Assembly (NCBI GenBank): GCA_963707275.1
Contig: CAVPPH010000015.1
Location: forward strand, 124,001 to 188,000
Length of the DNA: 64,000 bases
Source of the DNA: JACKBK01 sp963707275
GTDB taxonomy: Bacteria; Chloroflexota; Anaerolineae; JAAEKA01
Direction of reading: 5' to 3'
This document shows positions 18,901-28,310 of this stretch, one piece after another. The notes under the pieces are model-generated. The model ran no database searches. It was not told where the DNA came from and saw nothing but the letters and a program-made list of their open reading frames with translations. A program made the translations under genes and the position numbers. Positions within the stretch are counted from its first letter, which is position 1, and each line of letters opens with the position of its first letter.

Positions 18901-20321
18901 ATGTCCCATCGTAGCAAGATTCGTAGACATCTGTTGGTCGTTACAGCCATGGGAGCGCTGCTTCTGCTGGCATCCACCGGATTTGCTCAGGATCGCGGCA
19001 GTTCTCAGGGCAACGGCCCGCTGGATCACCAGTTGGAAGCGGTCCTCCAGGATGCCGGTTTCACCGGACGCATCGAATCGACGCTGGAAAGCCGGCTCGG
19101 CCGCCACGTCGATCACCAGTTGGCCGACCTGGGGCGGCTGCTCTGGTTCGACACGCTGACCGGTCTCAACGACGACAACACCTGCGGCGGCTGCCACTCG
19201 CCGACCAACGGTTTCGGCGACACCCAGTCCATCGCCATCGGCATCGAGAACAACGGCGTGGTCGGTCCCAACCGCAGCGGGCCGCGCAACATGCGGCGCA
19301 CGCCGATGGTCATCAACAGCGCGTTCTATCCGCGGCTGATGTGGAACTCGCGCTTTCTGTCGCTGTCGGACGATCCCTTCGACAACAGCGCCGGCCTACA
19401 GTTTCCGGCGCCGGAGGGGCTGACACTGTCCAACCAGCCACATCTGCTCACGGCGCAGGCGTTCATTCCACCGACCGAGCGCACGGAGGCTGCTGGTTTC
19501 GCTTTTCCCGGCGACAACGATGCGATCCGGGCCGAGGTGCTCAACCGGCTCAACGGCAGCCCGGCCTACCGCAGGCTCTTTGGCAAGAGCTTCCGGGAGG
19601 TCAAGGACGGCGCGCCGATCACCTTCGATATGTTTGGCCAGGCCATCGCCGAGTTCGAGTTCAGCCTGACCTTTGCCAACGCGCCTATCGACCGCTTTGC
19701 GCGCGGCAACCATAACGCGCTGACCGACGATGAGAAGCTCGGCGCACTGCTGTTTTTCGGCGCAGCCAAGTGTGTCCAATGCCACAGCGTCGCCGGCCAG
19801 TCCAACGAGATGTTCAGCGATTTCCAGGACCACGTCATCGGCGTGCCGCAGATTGCGCCGCTGGTGACCAACAACACCTTCGACGGACCGGGCATGAACG
19901 AGGATTTTGGCCGCGAGCAGATCAGCGGGGACATGGCCGACCGCTACAAGTTCCGCACCTCGCCGCTGCGCAACATCGCCTTGCAGCCGACCTTCATGCA
20001 CAACGGCGCGTTCACCAGCCTCGACGACGCGGTGCGCCACCATCTGAACGTGGTCGAGTCGGCGACTGGCCTACACCCCGGCCAGCCAGCACCTGGCGGC
20101 CGACCTCAGCGGACCGCAGGGACCCATCGATCCCGTGCTGGCGCGCGTCGATCCGATCCTGGCAGACCCCGATCACGCTCAGCGACGCGGAGTTCGCCCA
20201 GCTCATGGCCTTCGTGCGCAACGGCCTGCTCGACCCGCGCGCCCGACCTGACAATCTGCGCAGGCTGACGCCGCGGGCCGTACCGAGCGGCAATCCTGTT
20301 CTGGTGTTCGAGTTTCCCTAG
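18901..20321 (+). CDS. Di-haem cytochrome c peroxidase (MauG/CcpA family), frameshifted near the end
   Basis: An exported di-haem protein of about 470 residues with a signal peptide cleaved after FAQ. The two c-type haem sites are CGGCH at residues 95-99 and CVQCH about 200 residues later. The second-domain stretch TSPLRNIALQPTFMHNGAF is diagnostic for the family, which reduces H2O2 with electrons from cytochromes, or oxidises protein residues in MauG-like members. The frame changes at about 20065 and 20166 (each one extra base), after which SDAEFAQLMAFVRNGLLDP completes the C-terminus. The ATG at 18901 is preferred; upstream codons in frame are not needed. Confidence 0.85.
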
Positions 20322-20333
20322 AGGCAAGCGCCG

Positions 20334-20555
20334 ATGGACACGCAAGCCCACACCGACGACCCGTGGTCTCACTCGCAGTTGTTCACTGTGCGCGTCTGGT
20401 ATGAGTTAATGGAGGCGGACACTTGGGAGGTGCGTATGCAGACCAGACACATCCTCAGCGGCGAGACGCGCTACTTCCGCCAGTGGTCACTGCTGGCAGC
20501 CTATCTCACCAGCAAACTGGAACCGCAGCCCGTCCAGGGGGTAAGTACCGCGTAA
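20334..20555 (+). CDS. Small hypothetical protein
   Basis: A 73-residue protein starting 12 bases after the peroxidase gene. It is rich in Trp, Tyr and His (FTVRVWYELMEADTWEVRMQ, GETRYFRQW) and looks like a small regulatory or accessory protein rather than a chance frame. There is no clear ribosome site, and an ATG further in (20409) is possible. No family was recognised. Confidence 0.45.
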   Translation: MDTQAHTDDPWSHSQLFTVRVWYELMEADTWEVRMQTRHILSGETRYFRQWSLLAAYLTSKLEPQPVQGVSTA

Positions 20556-20569
20556 ACACAGTTGCTCGT

Positions 20570-20757
20570 TGTCATTGCGAGCCGCGGCGGCGACACCTGC
20601 GCCTGCGCCGAGCCCCTGGCGAGGTGCAGGTGAGCAATCCCGCTTGCAATGACATTTCTGTTTGGCCCATGTCTGGAACAAGTGCGCTCGACGATGAGGG
20701 CACGGTCGGGAGACCGGCCCGAGCAAGATTGCTTCGGCAGCCCTCGCAATGACATCC
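20570..20757. repeat. TCATTGCGAG-type dispersed intergenic element
   Basis: It begins with GTCATTGCGAGCC at 20572 and contains the inverted ends GCAATGACA at 20646 and CTCGCAATGACA at 20743. Such TCATTGCGAG...CAATGACA elements are widespread non-coding repeats. The GGTCGGGAGACCGGCCC hairpin is embedded at 20703-20724. The rest of 20758-20837 shows nothing. Confidence 0.65.
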
Positions 20758-20837
20758 CTGTTGACTTTGTTTACGGTGTCGCAAGGTTGAAGCGACCGGG
20801 AACACGCACACATTGACAACCGCATCGCCACCAATCG

Positions 20838-20876
20838 CAAAACGTCCTGGCTGAGCCAATCAGCCGGGACGTTTTG
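20838..20876. terminator. Strong hairpin, probable terminator
   Basis: Arms 20838-20854 and 20860-20876 pair over 17 positions (one G-T wobble) around GCCAA. The stem ends in AAAA/TTTT, giving a T run in both directions. The following 20877-21104 contains only a possible extended -10 (TGATATAGT at 20956-20964). Confidence 0.6.
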
Positions 20877-21104
20877 ACAAGCGTCGTCGACAGCGCCTCA
20901 TCGCGAATGATCAGGAAACGGGCAACGATTGGACTGGAATCCGATCGTAGGGCGGTGATATAGTCAGAGTGCCTATCGAAAGCGGGCAGCAGCAGCCGCC
21001 TGTCAACGAGAACGATCCGTTTTTGTCGTTTCTTCGTTCAACAGAAACAGACGCAACGACGCTGGCCAGATCGAACCGGACACCTGAACCATGAGACTCT
21101 CCTG

Positions 21105-22230
21105 ATGTCCAAAACCCAACAAGGCTACCTGCTGATCGCCGACATCACCGGCTACACCATGTACCTCAGCCAGTCGGAACTGGAGCACGCCCAGGAGGTG
21201 TTGCAAGTTCTGCTGGAACTGCTAATCGACCACACCAAACCGCCGCTGGCCATCAGCCGCACGGCCGGCGATGCAGTCATCAGCTATGGCTTGCAGGACA
21301 GTTTTCTCCAGGGCCAGACCTTCGTCGAGTTGATCGAGGACACTTACGTCGCCTTCCGACGGCGCATCGAGCTAATGGTGCTCAACACCGTCTGCCACTG
21401 CAACGCCTGCGCCAATATCGCGACCCTCGACCTGAAGTTTTTCGTCCACTACGGCGCGTTTGCGGTCCAGCAACTGGGCGGCCACGACGAACTGGTCGGC
21501 AGCGACGTCAACCTGATCCATCGGCTGCTGAAAAACAGTGTGACCAAGCAGACCGGCATCCGCGCCTACACGCTCTACACCGATGCGGCCATCCGCCAGC
21601 TTGCTCTGGACGGAATTCTGCGAGAAGCTGGTCGCACATCAGGAAGCCTATGAACACCTGGGCGAGGTGGCCGTTTGGGTGCAGGATATGCATCCGGTCT
21701 GGCTGGCAAAAAGGGAAACGCTGCGCATCAGCATTCCCTCTGATCGGATCGCCTTGCAGGTTTCGACTGACGTTGCGCTGCCGCCGCACCAGGTGTGGGA
21801 CTACCTCGCACAACCGGCCTACCGATCGGTGCTCATCGGCTCGGACCGCCAGGAGATCCTCGAGCGCAAGGATGGACGTATCGACGCCGGCAGCCAGTTT
21901 CAATGCTACCACGGCGACCAGATCATCATGCAGACCGTCATCCAGTGGCGGCCCTTCGAGCAGATGACCACCCGCGACCTGGTTCCTATCCCCGGCTCGC
22001 ACATCACCATCGTCATGGACTACAGCCTCGAACCAAGCGAACACGGCACGCGACTGGTGGAAACCTGGGAACGGGCGAATGGCAGCTTTTACGCTCGTAC
22101 ACTGACCGGGTTGGTCATGAAGGAGAAACGCAAACAGGCCCAGATCAACATCGATCGCTTCCGCGCTGCCACTGAACAAGACGCCACAGCGCATCGGGCA
22201 TCCGCGGACTCGCCAGACGCCAATCGGTGA
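21105..22230 (+). CDS. DUF2652 protein with a C-terminal SRPBCC domain (frameshifted)
   Basis: The N-terminal 170 residues (LLIADITGYTMYLSQSELEH, AGDAVISYGL, DLKFFVHYGAFAVQQLGGHD, GSDVNLIHRLLKN) match DUF2652, a distant relative of class III nucleotide cyclases. The C-terminal 200 residues (TDVALPPHQVWDYLAQPAYR, HITIVMDYSLEPSEHGTRLV) form an SRPBCC/START-like ligand-binding domain. The frame changes at about 21620 within GGAATTC by one extra base. It stands 90 bases before a true adenylate cyclase gene, so both may belong to one signalling unit. Confidence 0.75.
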
Positions 22231-22320
22231 AAAATGCCTATCAAGGCCACAAGCTGATTGGGTGTTTATCCACTCAGCGTACAAACCTTGCCACCTTACC
22301 CCACCACAGAGGACCACCAC

Positions 22321-25300
22321 ATGAACTGTCCCTCCTGCAGCACGCTCAATCCTGACGGCGCCCGTTTCTGTTTCAACTGCGGAGCGTCGATGCCGATTAC
22401 ATGCGCCAACTGCGGTACGAGCCTGCCGCATAACGCCAGGTTCTGCTTCAACTGCGGCGCGGCGGTCGGCGCGCCAGCCGCTGCGCCATCTACTCTTGAA
22501 CCGGTCGGCGTCGAATCGGTTTCACCGGTCCAGCCTGCCACGCGTTTGCAGCAATTTGTTCCGCGTGAGTTGATGACGAAACTCGAGTCGGCCCGGGCCA
22601 GTGGCTCGATGGAGGGCGAGCGGCGGATCGTCACGATGCTCTTCTGCGACGTCAAGGGGTCGACCGCGGCCGCCAGTGGGCTCGACCCTGAGGACTGGGC
22701 CGAGATCATCAACGGCGCTTTTGAGCAGATGATCGCGCCGGTGTATCGCTACGAAGGCACAGTAGCGCGGCTGATGGGCGACGGCATTCTGGCCTTCTTC
22801 GGCGCTCCCCTGGCGCACGAAGACGATCCGCAACGGGCTGCACTGGCCGGGCTGGAAATCGTCGCGGCTATCAGGTCCTATCGCGAGCAGGTCTTGCAGC
22901 GCTGGTATATCGACCTGGACGTGCGTGTCGGCATTAACACAGGCCTGGTGGTGGTCGGAGCGGTCGGCTCCGATCTGCGCATGGAGTACACGGCGCTGGG
23001 TGACGCGATTAACCTCGCGGCCCGTATGGAACAGACCGCCGTGCCCGGCACCGTGCAGATCGCCGAACCGACCTACCGGCTCATCGCGCCGCTCTTTGAT
23101 TTCGAGACGCTGGAGAGCTTAACGATCAAGGGTAAGGCGGAGCCGGTGCGCGCCTTTCGTGTGCTGCGCGCGAAAGCGACGCCGGGACCATTGCGCGGCA
23201 TCGATGGGCTGCGCTCGCCGCTGGTGGGGCGCGAACGGGAGGCGGACGCTCTCTGGTCGGCCGTCGAACAGGTCCGCCAAGGCAACGGCCAGATCGTCTC
23301 GGTAGTGGGTGAGGCCGGTTTGGGCAAATCGCGTCTGATTGCCGAAGTGCGCGATGCGATAGAACTCGACACGACCTATCAGCTACAATGGTTCGAGGGT
23401 CGATCACTTTCATACGAGACCGCCGCGCCGTTCGCGCCCTTCATCAGCTTGCTGGGCGACTGGTTTGGCTTTGAACCGGGACAGTCGGATGAGCAGCAAT
23501 ACGCACTGATCCACATCGGCCTGAACAAATTGTCTGGCGAGCAGAGTGCGGAGATGGCGCCGTTCCTGGCCTCCATGCTTGGCGTGGCGGTTCCCGCTCC
23601 CGACGCTGACAGGATACGCTTCATGGAACCGCCGATGCTGCGGGCCGGCATTTTCGATCGAGTACAGCGGCTGATCGAGCAACTTGCCGAGGCGCAACCA
23701 CTGGTTCTGGTGCTGGACGACGTGCACTGGATAGACCCGACCTCGCTGGATCTGCTAGAGTCGCTGCTGCCGCTGACAAATCGTGTATCGCTGCTGGTCG
23801 TTGTCGCCTTTCGGCCACGGCAGGACGAACCATCGTGGCGCATCCACGAACTGGCTCTACGCGACTTTGCCCCTCGCTACACCAACATCACCCTGCAGCC
23901 GCTGGATCAGACGCAGGCACCGCGATGGTCGCCAATCTCCTGCACGTGGAAGACCTGCCGGAAAGCGTGCGCCAACTGATCCTGGACAAAGCCGAGGGAA
24001 ACCCGTTTTTCGTGGAAGAGGTCATCCGCTCGCTGCTGGACACTGGGCTGGTGGTGCGGGAGAACGAACACTGGCGCGCCACTGCCGACATCGTCAACAT
24101 CTCCGTGCCCGACACGCTGATTGGAGTCATCACCGCCCGCCTGGACAAACTGGACGACCAGACCCGCCAGATCGTACAGGCAGCCTCGATTGTCGGCCGG
24201 GAGTTCTCCTATCACACCCTGGCCGACATCTTCGACGTATCGGACGGCCAGCTTGAAGCCGGCATGAAAGAGTTGGTGCGGCGACAGTTGGTGCGCGAGA
24301 AAAGCCTGCACCCCGTCCGCAGTTACGCGTTCAAGCACGTGCTGACGCAGGAAGCCGCCTACAGCTCAGTCCTGCTGAGCCGCCGCCGCGATCTCCACCG
24401 CAAAGCAGCCGAGTCAATGATCCAACGCTCACCTCAACAGGCAGCCGAAATCGCCCGCCACCTGCTGGAGGCGCGCCAGCCCGCCAAAGCCATGCCCTAT
24501 CTGATAATCGCCGGCGACGCGGCGGCTCGTAATTATGCCTCGCACGAGGCCATCGGCCATTTTCGCCAGGCTGTTGAGCTAAGGGCTGCTGTCGAGGACG
24601 AGACGACCATTCGCCGGGCTTACGAGGGTCTGGGAAGAATGGTGACATTGACAGGCCAGGTCTCAGAAGCTGTGACCGTGTACGGGGAAATGCTCAGGGT
24701 GGGCGAACAACGCGCCGACGTTGGCATTCAGGTGTCAGCGCTGAACAAGCTGGCTGGCGTCTATGCGCTGCATATGGGCGAGTTCAGCGAAGCCGAGACA
24801 GCCCTGGCACACGCAGATCGTTTGGTGAAAGAGTATGAGGAACATGGGGGCGCGGCCGAAAGCGCTCTCATCCGTTGCCAGATGTGCACCGCTCAAGCAG
24901 ACTTTGACGGCGTGTTGCTCCATATGAACAACCTGGTAACCATCGGCGAGACGGTCGGTTCCAGAGAGTTTCAGGCGATGGGGATGGAGCATGTCGCCTC
25001 AAGCCTGCTGTTCATGACCCGCTTTGATGAATCGTGGGAAAAGGCACAGGAAGCACTGGCCATTGTCCGTGAGGTAGGCGATCGACAACACGAGGCGTGG
25101 CTTCTCAGCGCGACTTTCCCAATTTACATGATGCGAGATGGGAACCTGGAACAAGCAGTTACATACGCCGAAGAGGGCGTACAGATAGCAGTTCGCATCG
25201 GAGCGCTGGAACCACAGGTCTTTGGCAACTGGTGTATTGCCGAGGTGTACCGTGCCCGGGGTGAATATGAACAAGCGCTCCTTTACGGGCACCGCTCGCT

Positions 25301-25994
25301 GGATGCAGCTCTCCCCCTGGAGGCTTACGAACCATTCATGACTGTCCAACCGCTGGGAACCCTCGGATCGATTTACCAGGAGATCAGCCCGAAGTTCCTT
25401 GACCAGATAGGGCAGTTTCACCTGCACGCGCTGCGCCTGCTGGAGAGTCCAATGGGTATGATGGGCGGCGGTTCGGCATGGGCTGACCTGGGGTGGTGCG
25501 CCATGACGCTGGGGGACGCTGAAATCGCCAGTGGAAGCTTTGAGAAGGGTCTGAACTACCCCACCATGTTCATGATGATAGAGAGGCCGCGTCATCTGGC
25601 CGGTGCTGCCTTGCTGGCCAGTCAGCGGGGCCAGCATGCGGAAGCGCTCACCCTGGCGGAAGAAGCCTGTGGCTACGCCGAAGAGCGCAGTATGCGCAAC
25701 CTCATTCCGCTGATGCGCCTGACTTTGGGCAAGGTCCAGGCAGCCGGTGGGTACCACGCAGCAGCCTTGCAGCAGTTCACCATCGGCGCCGAGCGCGCAC
25801 GCGAGTTGTCGATGCGTCCCGTGCTTTGGCAGGCACAGGTAGCCTCAGCCAGGTCGCTGGACGCGCTTGACCGCTCCGACGAGGCGAGAATCCAACAGAT
25901 CGCCGCCATCGCCACCATTGACGAGATTACAACGATGTTCAAGGACCCAACGCTGGCAACCGAATTCCGCTCCGCCGCCTTGGCCAAAGTGTAG
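22321..25994 (+). CDS. Adenylate/guanylate cyclase fused to AAA ATPase and TPR domains (frameshifted)
   Basis: A protein of about 1,220 residues. It starts with two zinc ribbons (CPSCSTLNPDGARFCFNCG, CANCGTSLPHNARFCFNCG), then a class III cyclase domain (RRIVTMLFCDVKGSTAAASG, RLMGDGILAFFGAP, RVGINTGLVVVGAVG, YTALGDAINLAARM). An AAA module follows with GEAGLGKSRLIAEV (Walker A) and PLVLVLDDVHWID (Walker B), then long TPR arrays. It would make cAMP or cGMP in response to an internal sensor, or act as a regulator. One frame change near 23925, this time a missing base, joins the two halves. ATG 22321 opens the first zinc ribbon. Confidence 0.85.
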
Positions 25995-26025
25995 GTCCGA
26001 TTGCATGCCGGACGCTCCTGGCACA

Positions 26026-26060
26026 CACCGCAGGTCACGTCGCTGGCGTGACCTGCGGTG
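26026..26060. terminator. Bidirectional hairpin between convergent genes
   Basis: A perfect 14-bp stem (26026-26039 with 26047-26060, loop TCGCTGG) separates the cyclase gene from the caspase-like gene and covers the last codons of the latter. Confidence 0.65.
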
Positions 26061-26754
26061 CAGGGATGTCAGAGTTTCCCAGAAGGGTCAGGGCTGGCTC
26101 CACGAAGACGGGCAACCGACCGGCCTGGCGGTCTTGCGCGATCAGTTGCTGAATGGCTGCCAGCCAGTCTCCCATAGTTTTCACCGATAGCAATGTCTCG
26201 GTTGCGTAGAACGAAACGACCCCTCGCCTGACGGTGATTCCACTCTGGACGAAATCGTGTTCTTGAGCTCTGCACGACAGCTCGGTTCCCGGCAGCGCAT
26301 GCTGCGCAAGAATTGTCACCCCCGCCGGCGCACGACCGGCCAGCAGATTGTTGTGTCAGCAGTCGGGAAGTACGACCAACTCGACACCCGCCGGCGCTGC
26401 CAGGGTCGCAAAGACCTCGTCCCAGAAGACCCAGCGATCGGGCGACAGCAATGTGTCCGGCTCAGGTTGCCAGGCCGGCCGGGCGGCAGCGGCAGTCTCA
26501 GCATCCCAGGGCCAAAACGCGCCGTGGCCGCTGTAATGCAGAAACACCTGCCCTTCGCTCCAGCCAACGATGCGGTCCCTCCCCTCAGTCAGGAACGCCA
26601 GCAGTTGCTCTCTGGTCACCAATCCGTCGAGCCCGAGAATCTGATCGTCCCGATAGCCCCTGCGCCGCAACACAACGGTCATTGCTGCCAGGTCCTCGTG
26701 CATGGCAGTGTCGCCGGGATGCGCAGCGGCAACGAGGAGAGCAAGCTGGTTCAC
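26035..26754 (-). CDS. Caspase-like (peptidase C14-type) protein with in-frame UGA at the catalytic Cys position
   Basis: A 239-residue product if UGA is read through. The p20-like fold is clear: strand ALLVAAAHPGD, helix LAAMTVVLRRRGY, then VFLHYSGHG with the catalytic His77. The second active-site strand reads GVELVVLPDC, then codon 133 is TGA (26356-26358), then HNNLLAGRAP. Caspase-like enzymes have D-x-C-H here, so UGA takes the place of the nucleophilic Cys. The frame is the same on both sides, so no shift is involved. Bases 26346-26322 fold into a SECIS-like hairpin. GTG 26754 with GGGGGA upstream starts 4 bases after the serine hydrolase stop, so it is translationally coupled. It is either a selenoprotein or a nonsense mutant. 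Confidence 0.6.
26322..26346 (-). promoter_or_regulatory. Candidate bacterial SECIS hairpin after UGA
   Basis: Reading the minus strand, 26346-26339 pairs with 26329-26322 (8 bp, two G-U pairs) around the 9-base loop CGGUCGUGC. The loop starts 17 bases after the UGA, has G at its second position, and places GGUC 18 bases after UGA, as I recall for E. coli fdhF. GC-rich DNA forms such stems easily, so this is only suggestive. Confidence 0.4.
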
Positions 26755-26758
26755 GACG

Positions 26759-28276
26759 CTATCCCCCGCTATCGCTCGCGGCAGGTTCAATCTCCGCCGG
26801 TGTAGCAACGGTTGGCGGCTGGCCGCCGTTGGCGACCAGGGTAAAATAATCCCACGACGCCTTGCTGATGTCGGCCATCAGGCTACTGCTCAGCTCCCAC
26901 TCGATCCAGCCTGGTTTGTAGATAAAGACGCTGACGATGTATGGCCCAGCCGGACCCCAGAAGACGCCGACATCGCCGTGGCTGTCGTCCACGAACCCGT
27001 GCTTATGCGCGTAGCGCGTGTCCTCGGGCACTCCTGGTTCCAGCAATATGTGCTTGCGGTTCAGTTCGACGAACCCCAGCATCTCCTGGCATTCAGACGG
27101 AGTGATCTGGCCCGGATAGGCTGCCAGCAGCGTGCCGCGACCTTCGCTGCATTCCACGATCCACTCAAGGATCAACGCCAGATCCTTGGCGGTGGTCTGC
27201 ATGTGGGTATCGGGGTTGGTGGTGACATCGCTGCGGCTATTGGCCGGTGTGGAATAGGTGCGCGGCAGGCGTTCGGTGTCGTAAGGCGTGGCCATGAACG
27301 TGTTGCGCAGCCCCAGGGCGCGCAATGTCGCCGTCACCTGATCCGCGCCTTGCCACTCGCTGCCAACCGCACCGCCGCCGATCAGCCGTAAGAGCAAGTT
27401 GGCAGTGAAGTTGCCGCTCAATCCCAACGTCTCGGTCAGAAGCTTGGTGGTCTCGACATCGGGCGGCTCGTCGAGGACGCTGCGATACAACTCCAGCATG
27501 ATCGGTATCTTCATCGTGCTCATGCCTGCAAAGGCGATCTCCGGATCGCTGGTCGCCTCGCTGTCCCCGCCCACCTGCTTGATAAAGACACTGACCCAGC
27601 CAGGAAAGCGGTCGGAGCGGTTCTCGACCAGCTTCTGCAATTCCTTGATATCAGGCGCGGGCGGCGGCACTTCGACCAACACCAGATCGGCGCGGCGGTC
27701 TGTCGGGGAGGTCAACGCCTGCAACACCCGCTCGCCCGACATGTTGAACTCCAACTCCAGGCCAGGCTGACCAGCCTGGAACATGAAGGTGCTGGTGAAG
27801 GGCACACCGGGGGCCAGCGCCACGCCGTAGGGCGGACGAGCCTCTTTGTCATGCTCGTCGGCCACGCCCTGTAGCCACTCGGCCAGCTTTTCCTGGCTGT
27901 AACTATATTTCAGCGGAATATCCACCGGAGCGACCGGGCGCTTAAACACCTCACCCAGGAAGGGACGCCAGAACCCCAGCCCTTCGCCGTAGGGCACGGC
28001 CTCGGCCACCATCGCGTTGACATCCACGTCGAAATCGACATCGGCGGGCCGCAGGATGATGCGCTGGTCGTCGTAGCTCACCGCCACTGGCTCCTGATAC
28101 GCAGCATGCAGGTTGCGCGCCACTTCCTCCAGGTTCGCCCCGGTCGGCGTCATACCGCTCACCGTGACGCCACCCGGCAACGGCCCCTGCATGTTGACAT
28201 ACGCCAGAGCGCTGGGGCCGAGCAGCACGGCCAGGATGACCAACGCAATGATAAACACGAGAAATACACGTTTCAT
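26759..28276 (-). CDS. Beta-lactamase-like serine hydrolase with PG-binding N-terminal region
   Basis: A 505-residue protein with one N-terminal membrane anchor (residues 5-27). Residues about 30-180 resemble the YoaR/VanW-type peptidoglycan-binding domain (LPGGVTVSGMTPTGANLEEV). The C-terminal half is a class A beta-lactamase/DD-peptidase fold with SxxK at S253-TMK, where GMSTMKIPIML gives the nucleophile Ser253 and Lys256, and KHGF near residue 440 in place of KTG. It probably acts on cell-wall peptides outside the membrane. Its TAG stop is four bases before the GTG of the caspase-like gene. It lies directly behind guaA. Confidence 0.75.
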   Translation of the reverse strand: MKRVFLVFIIALVILAVLLGPSALAYVNMQGPLPGGVTVSGMTPTGANLEEVARNLHAAYQEPVAVSYDDQRIILRPADVDFDVDVNAMVAEAVPYGEGLGFWRPFLGEVFKRPVAPVDIPLKYSYSQEKLAEWLQGVADEHDKEARPPYGVALAPGVPFTSTFMFQAGQPGLELEFNMSGERVLQALTSPTDRRADLVLVEVPPPAPDIKELQKLVENRSDRFPGWVSVFIKQVGGDSEATSDPEIAFAGMSTMKIPIMLELYRSVLDEPPDVETTKLLTETLGLSGNFTANLLLRLIGGGAVGSEWQGADQVTATLRALGLRNTFMATPYDTERLPRTYSTPANSRSDVTTNPDTHMQTTAKDLALILEWIVECSEGRGTLLAAYPGQITPSECQEMLGFVELNRKHILLEPGVPEDTRYAHKHGFVDDSHGDVGVFWGPAGPYIVSVFIYKPGWIEWELSSSLMADISKASWDYFTLVANGGQPPTVATPAEIEPAASDSGG

Positions 28277-28310
28277 AATCGTCGCCGTTCCAACACAAAC
28301 TCAAACAGTA

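Noticed and set aside
20501..20755. Short minus-strand ORFs in the TCATTGCGAG element
   Set aside because: They are translations of a non-coding repeat seen in many genomes, not conserved genes.
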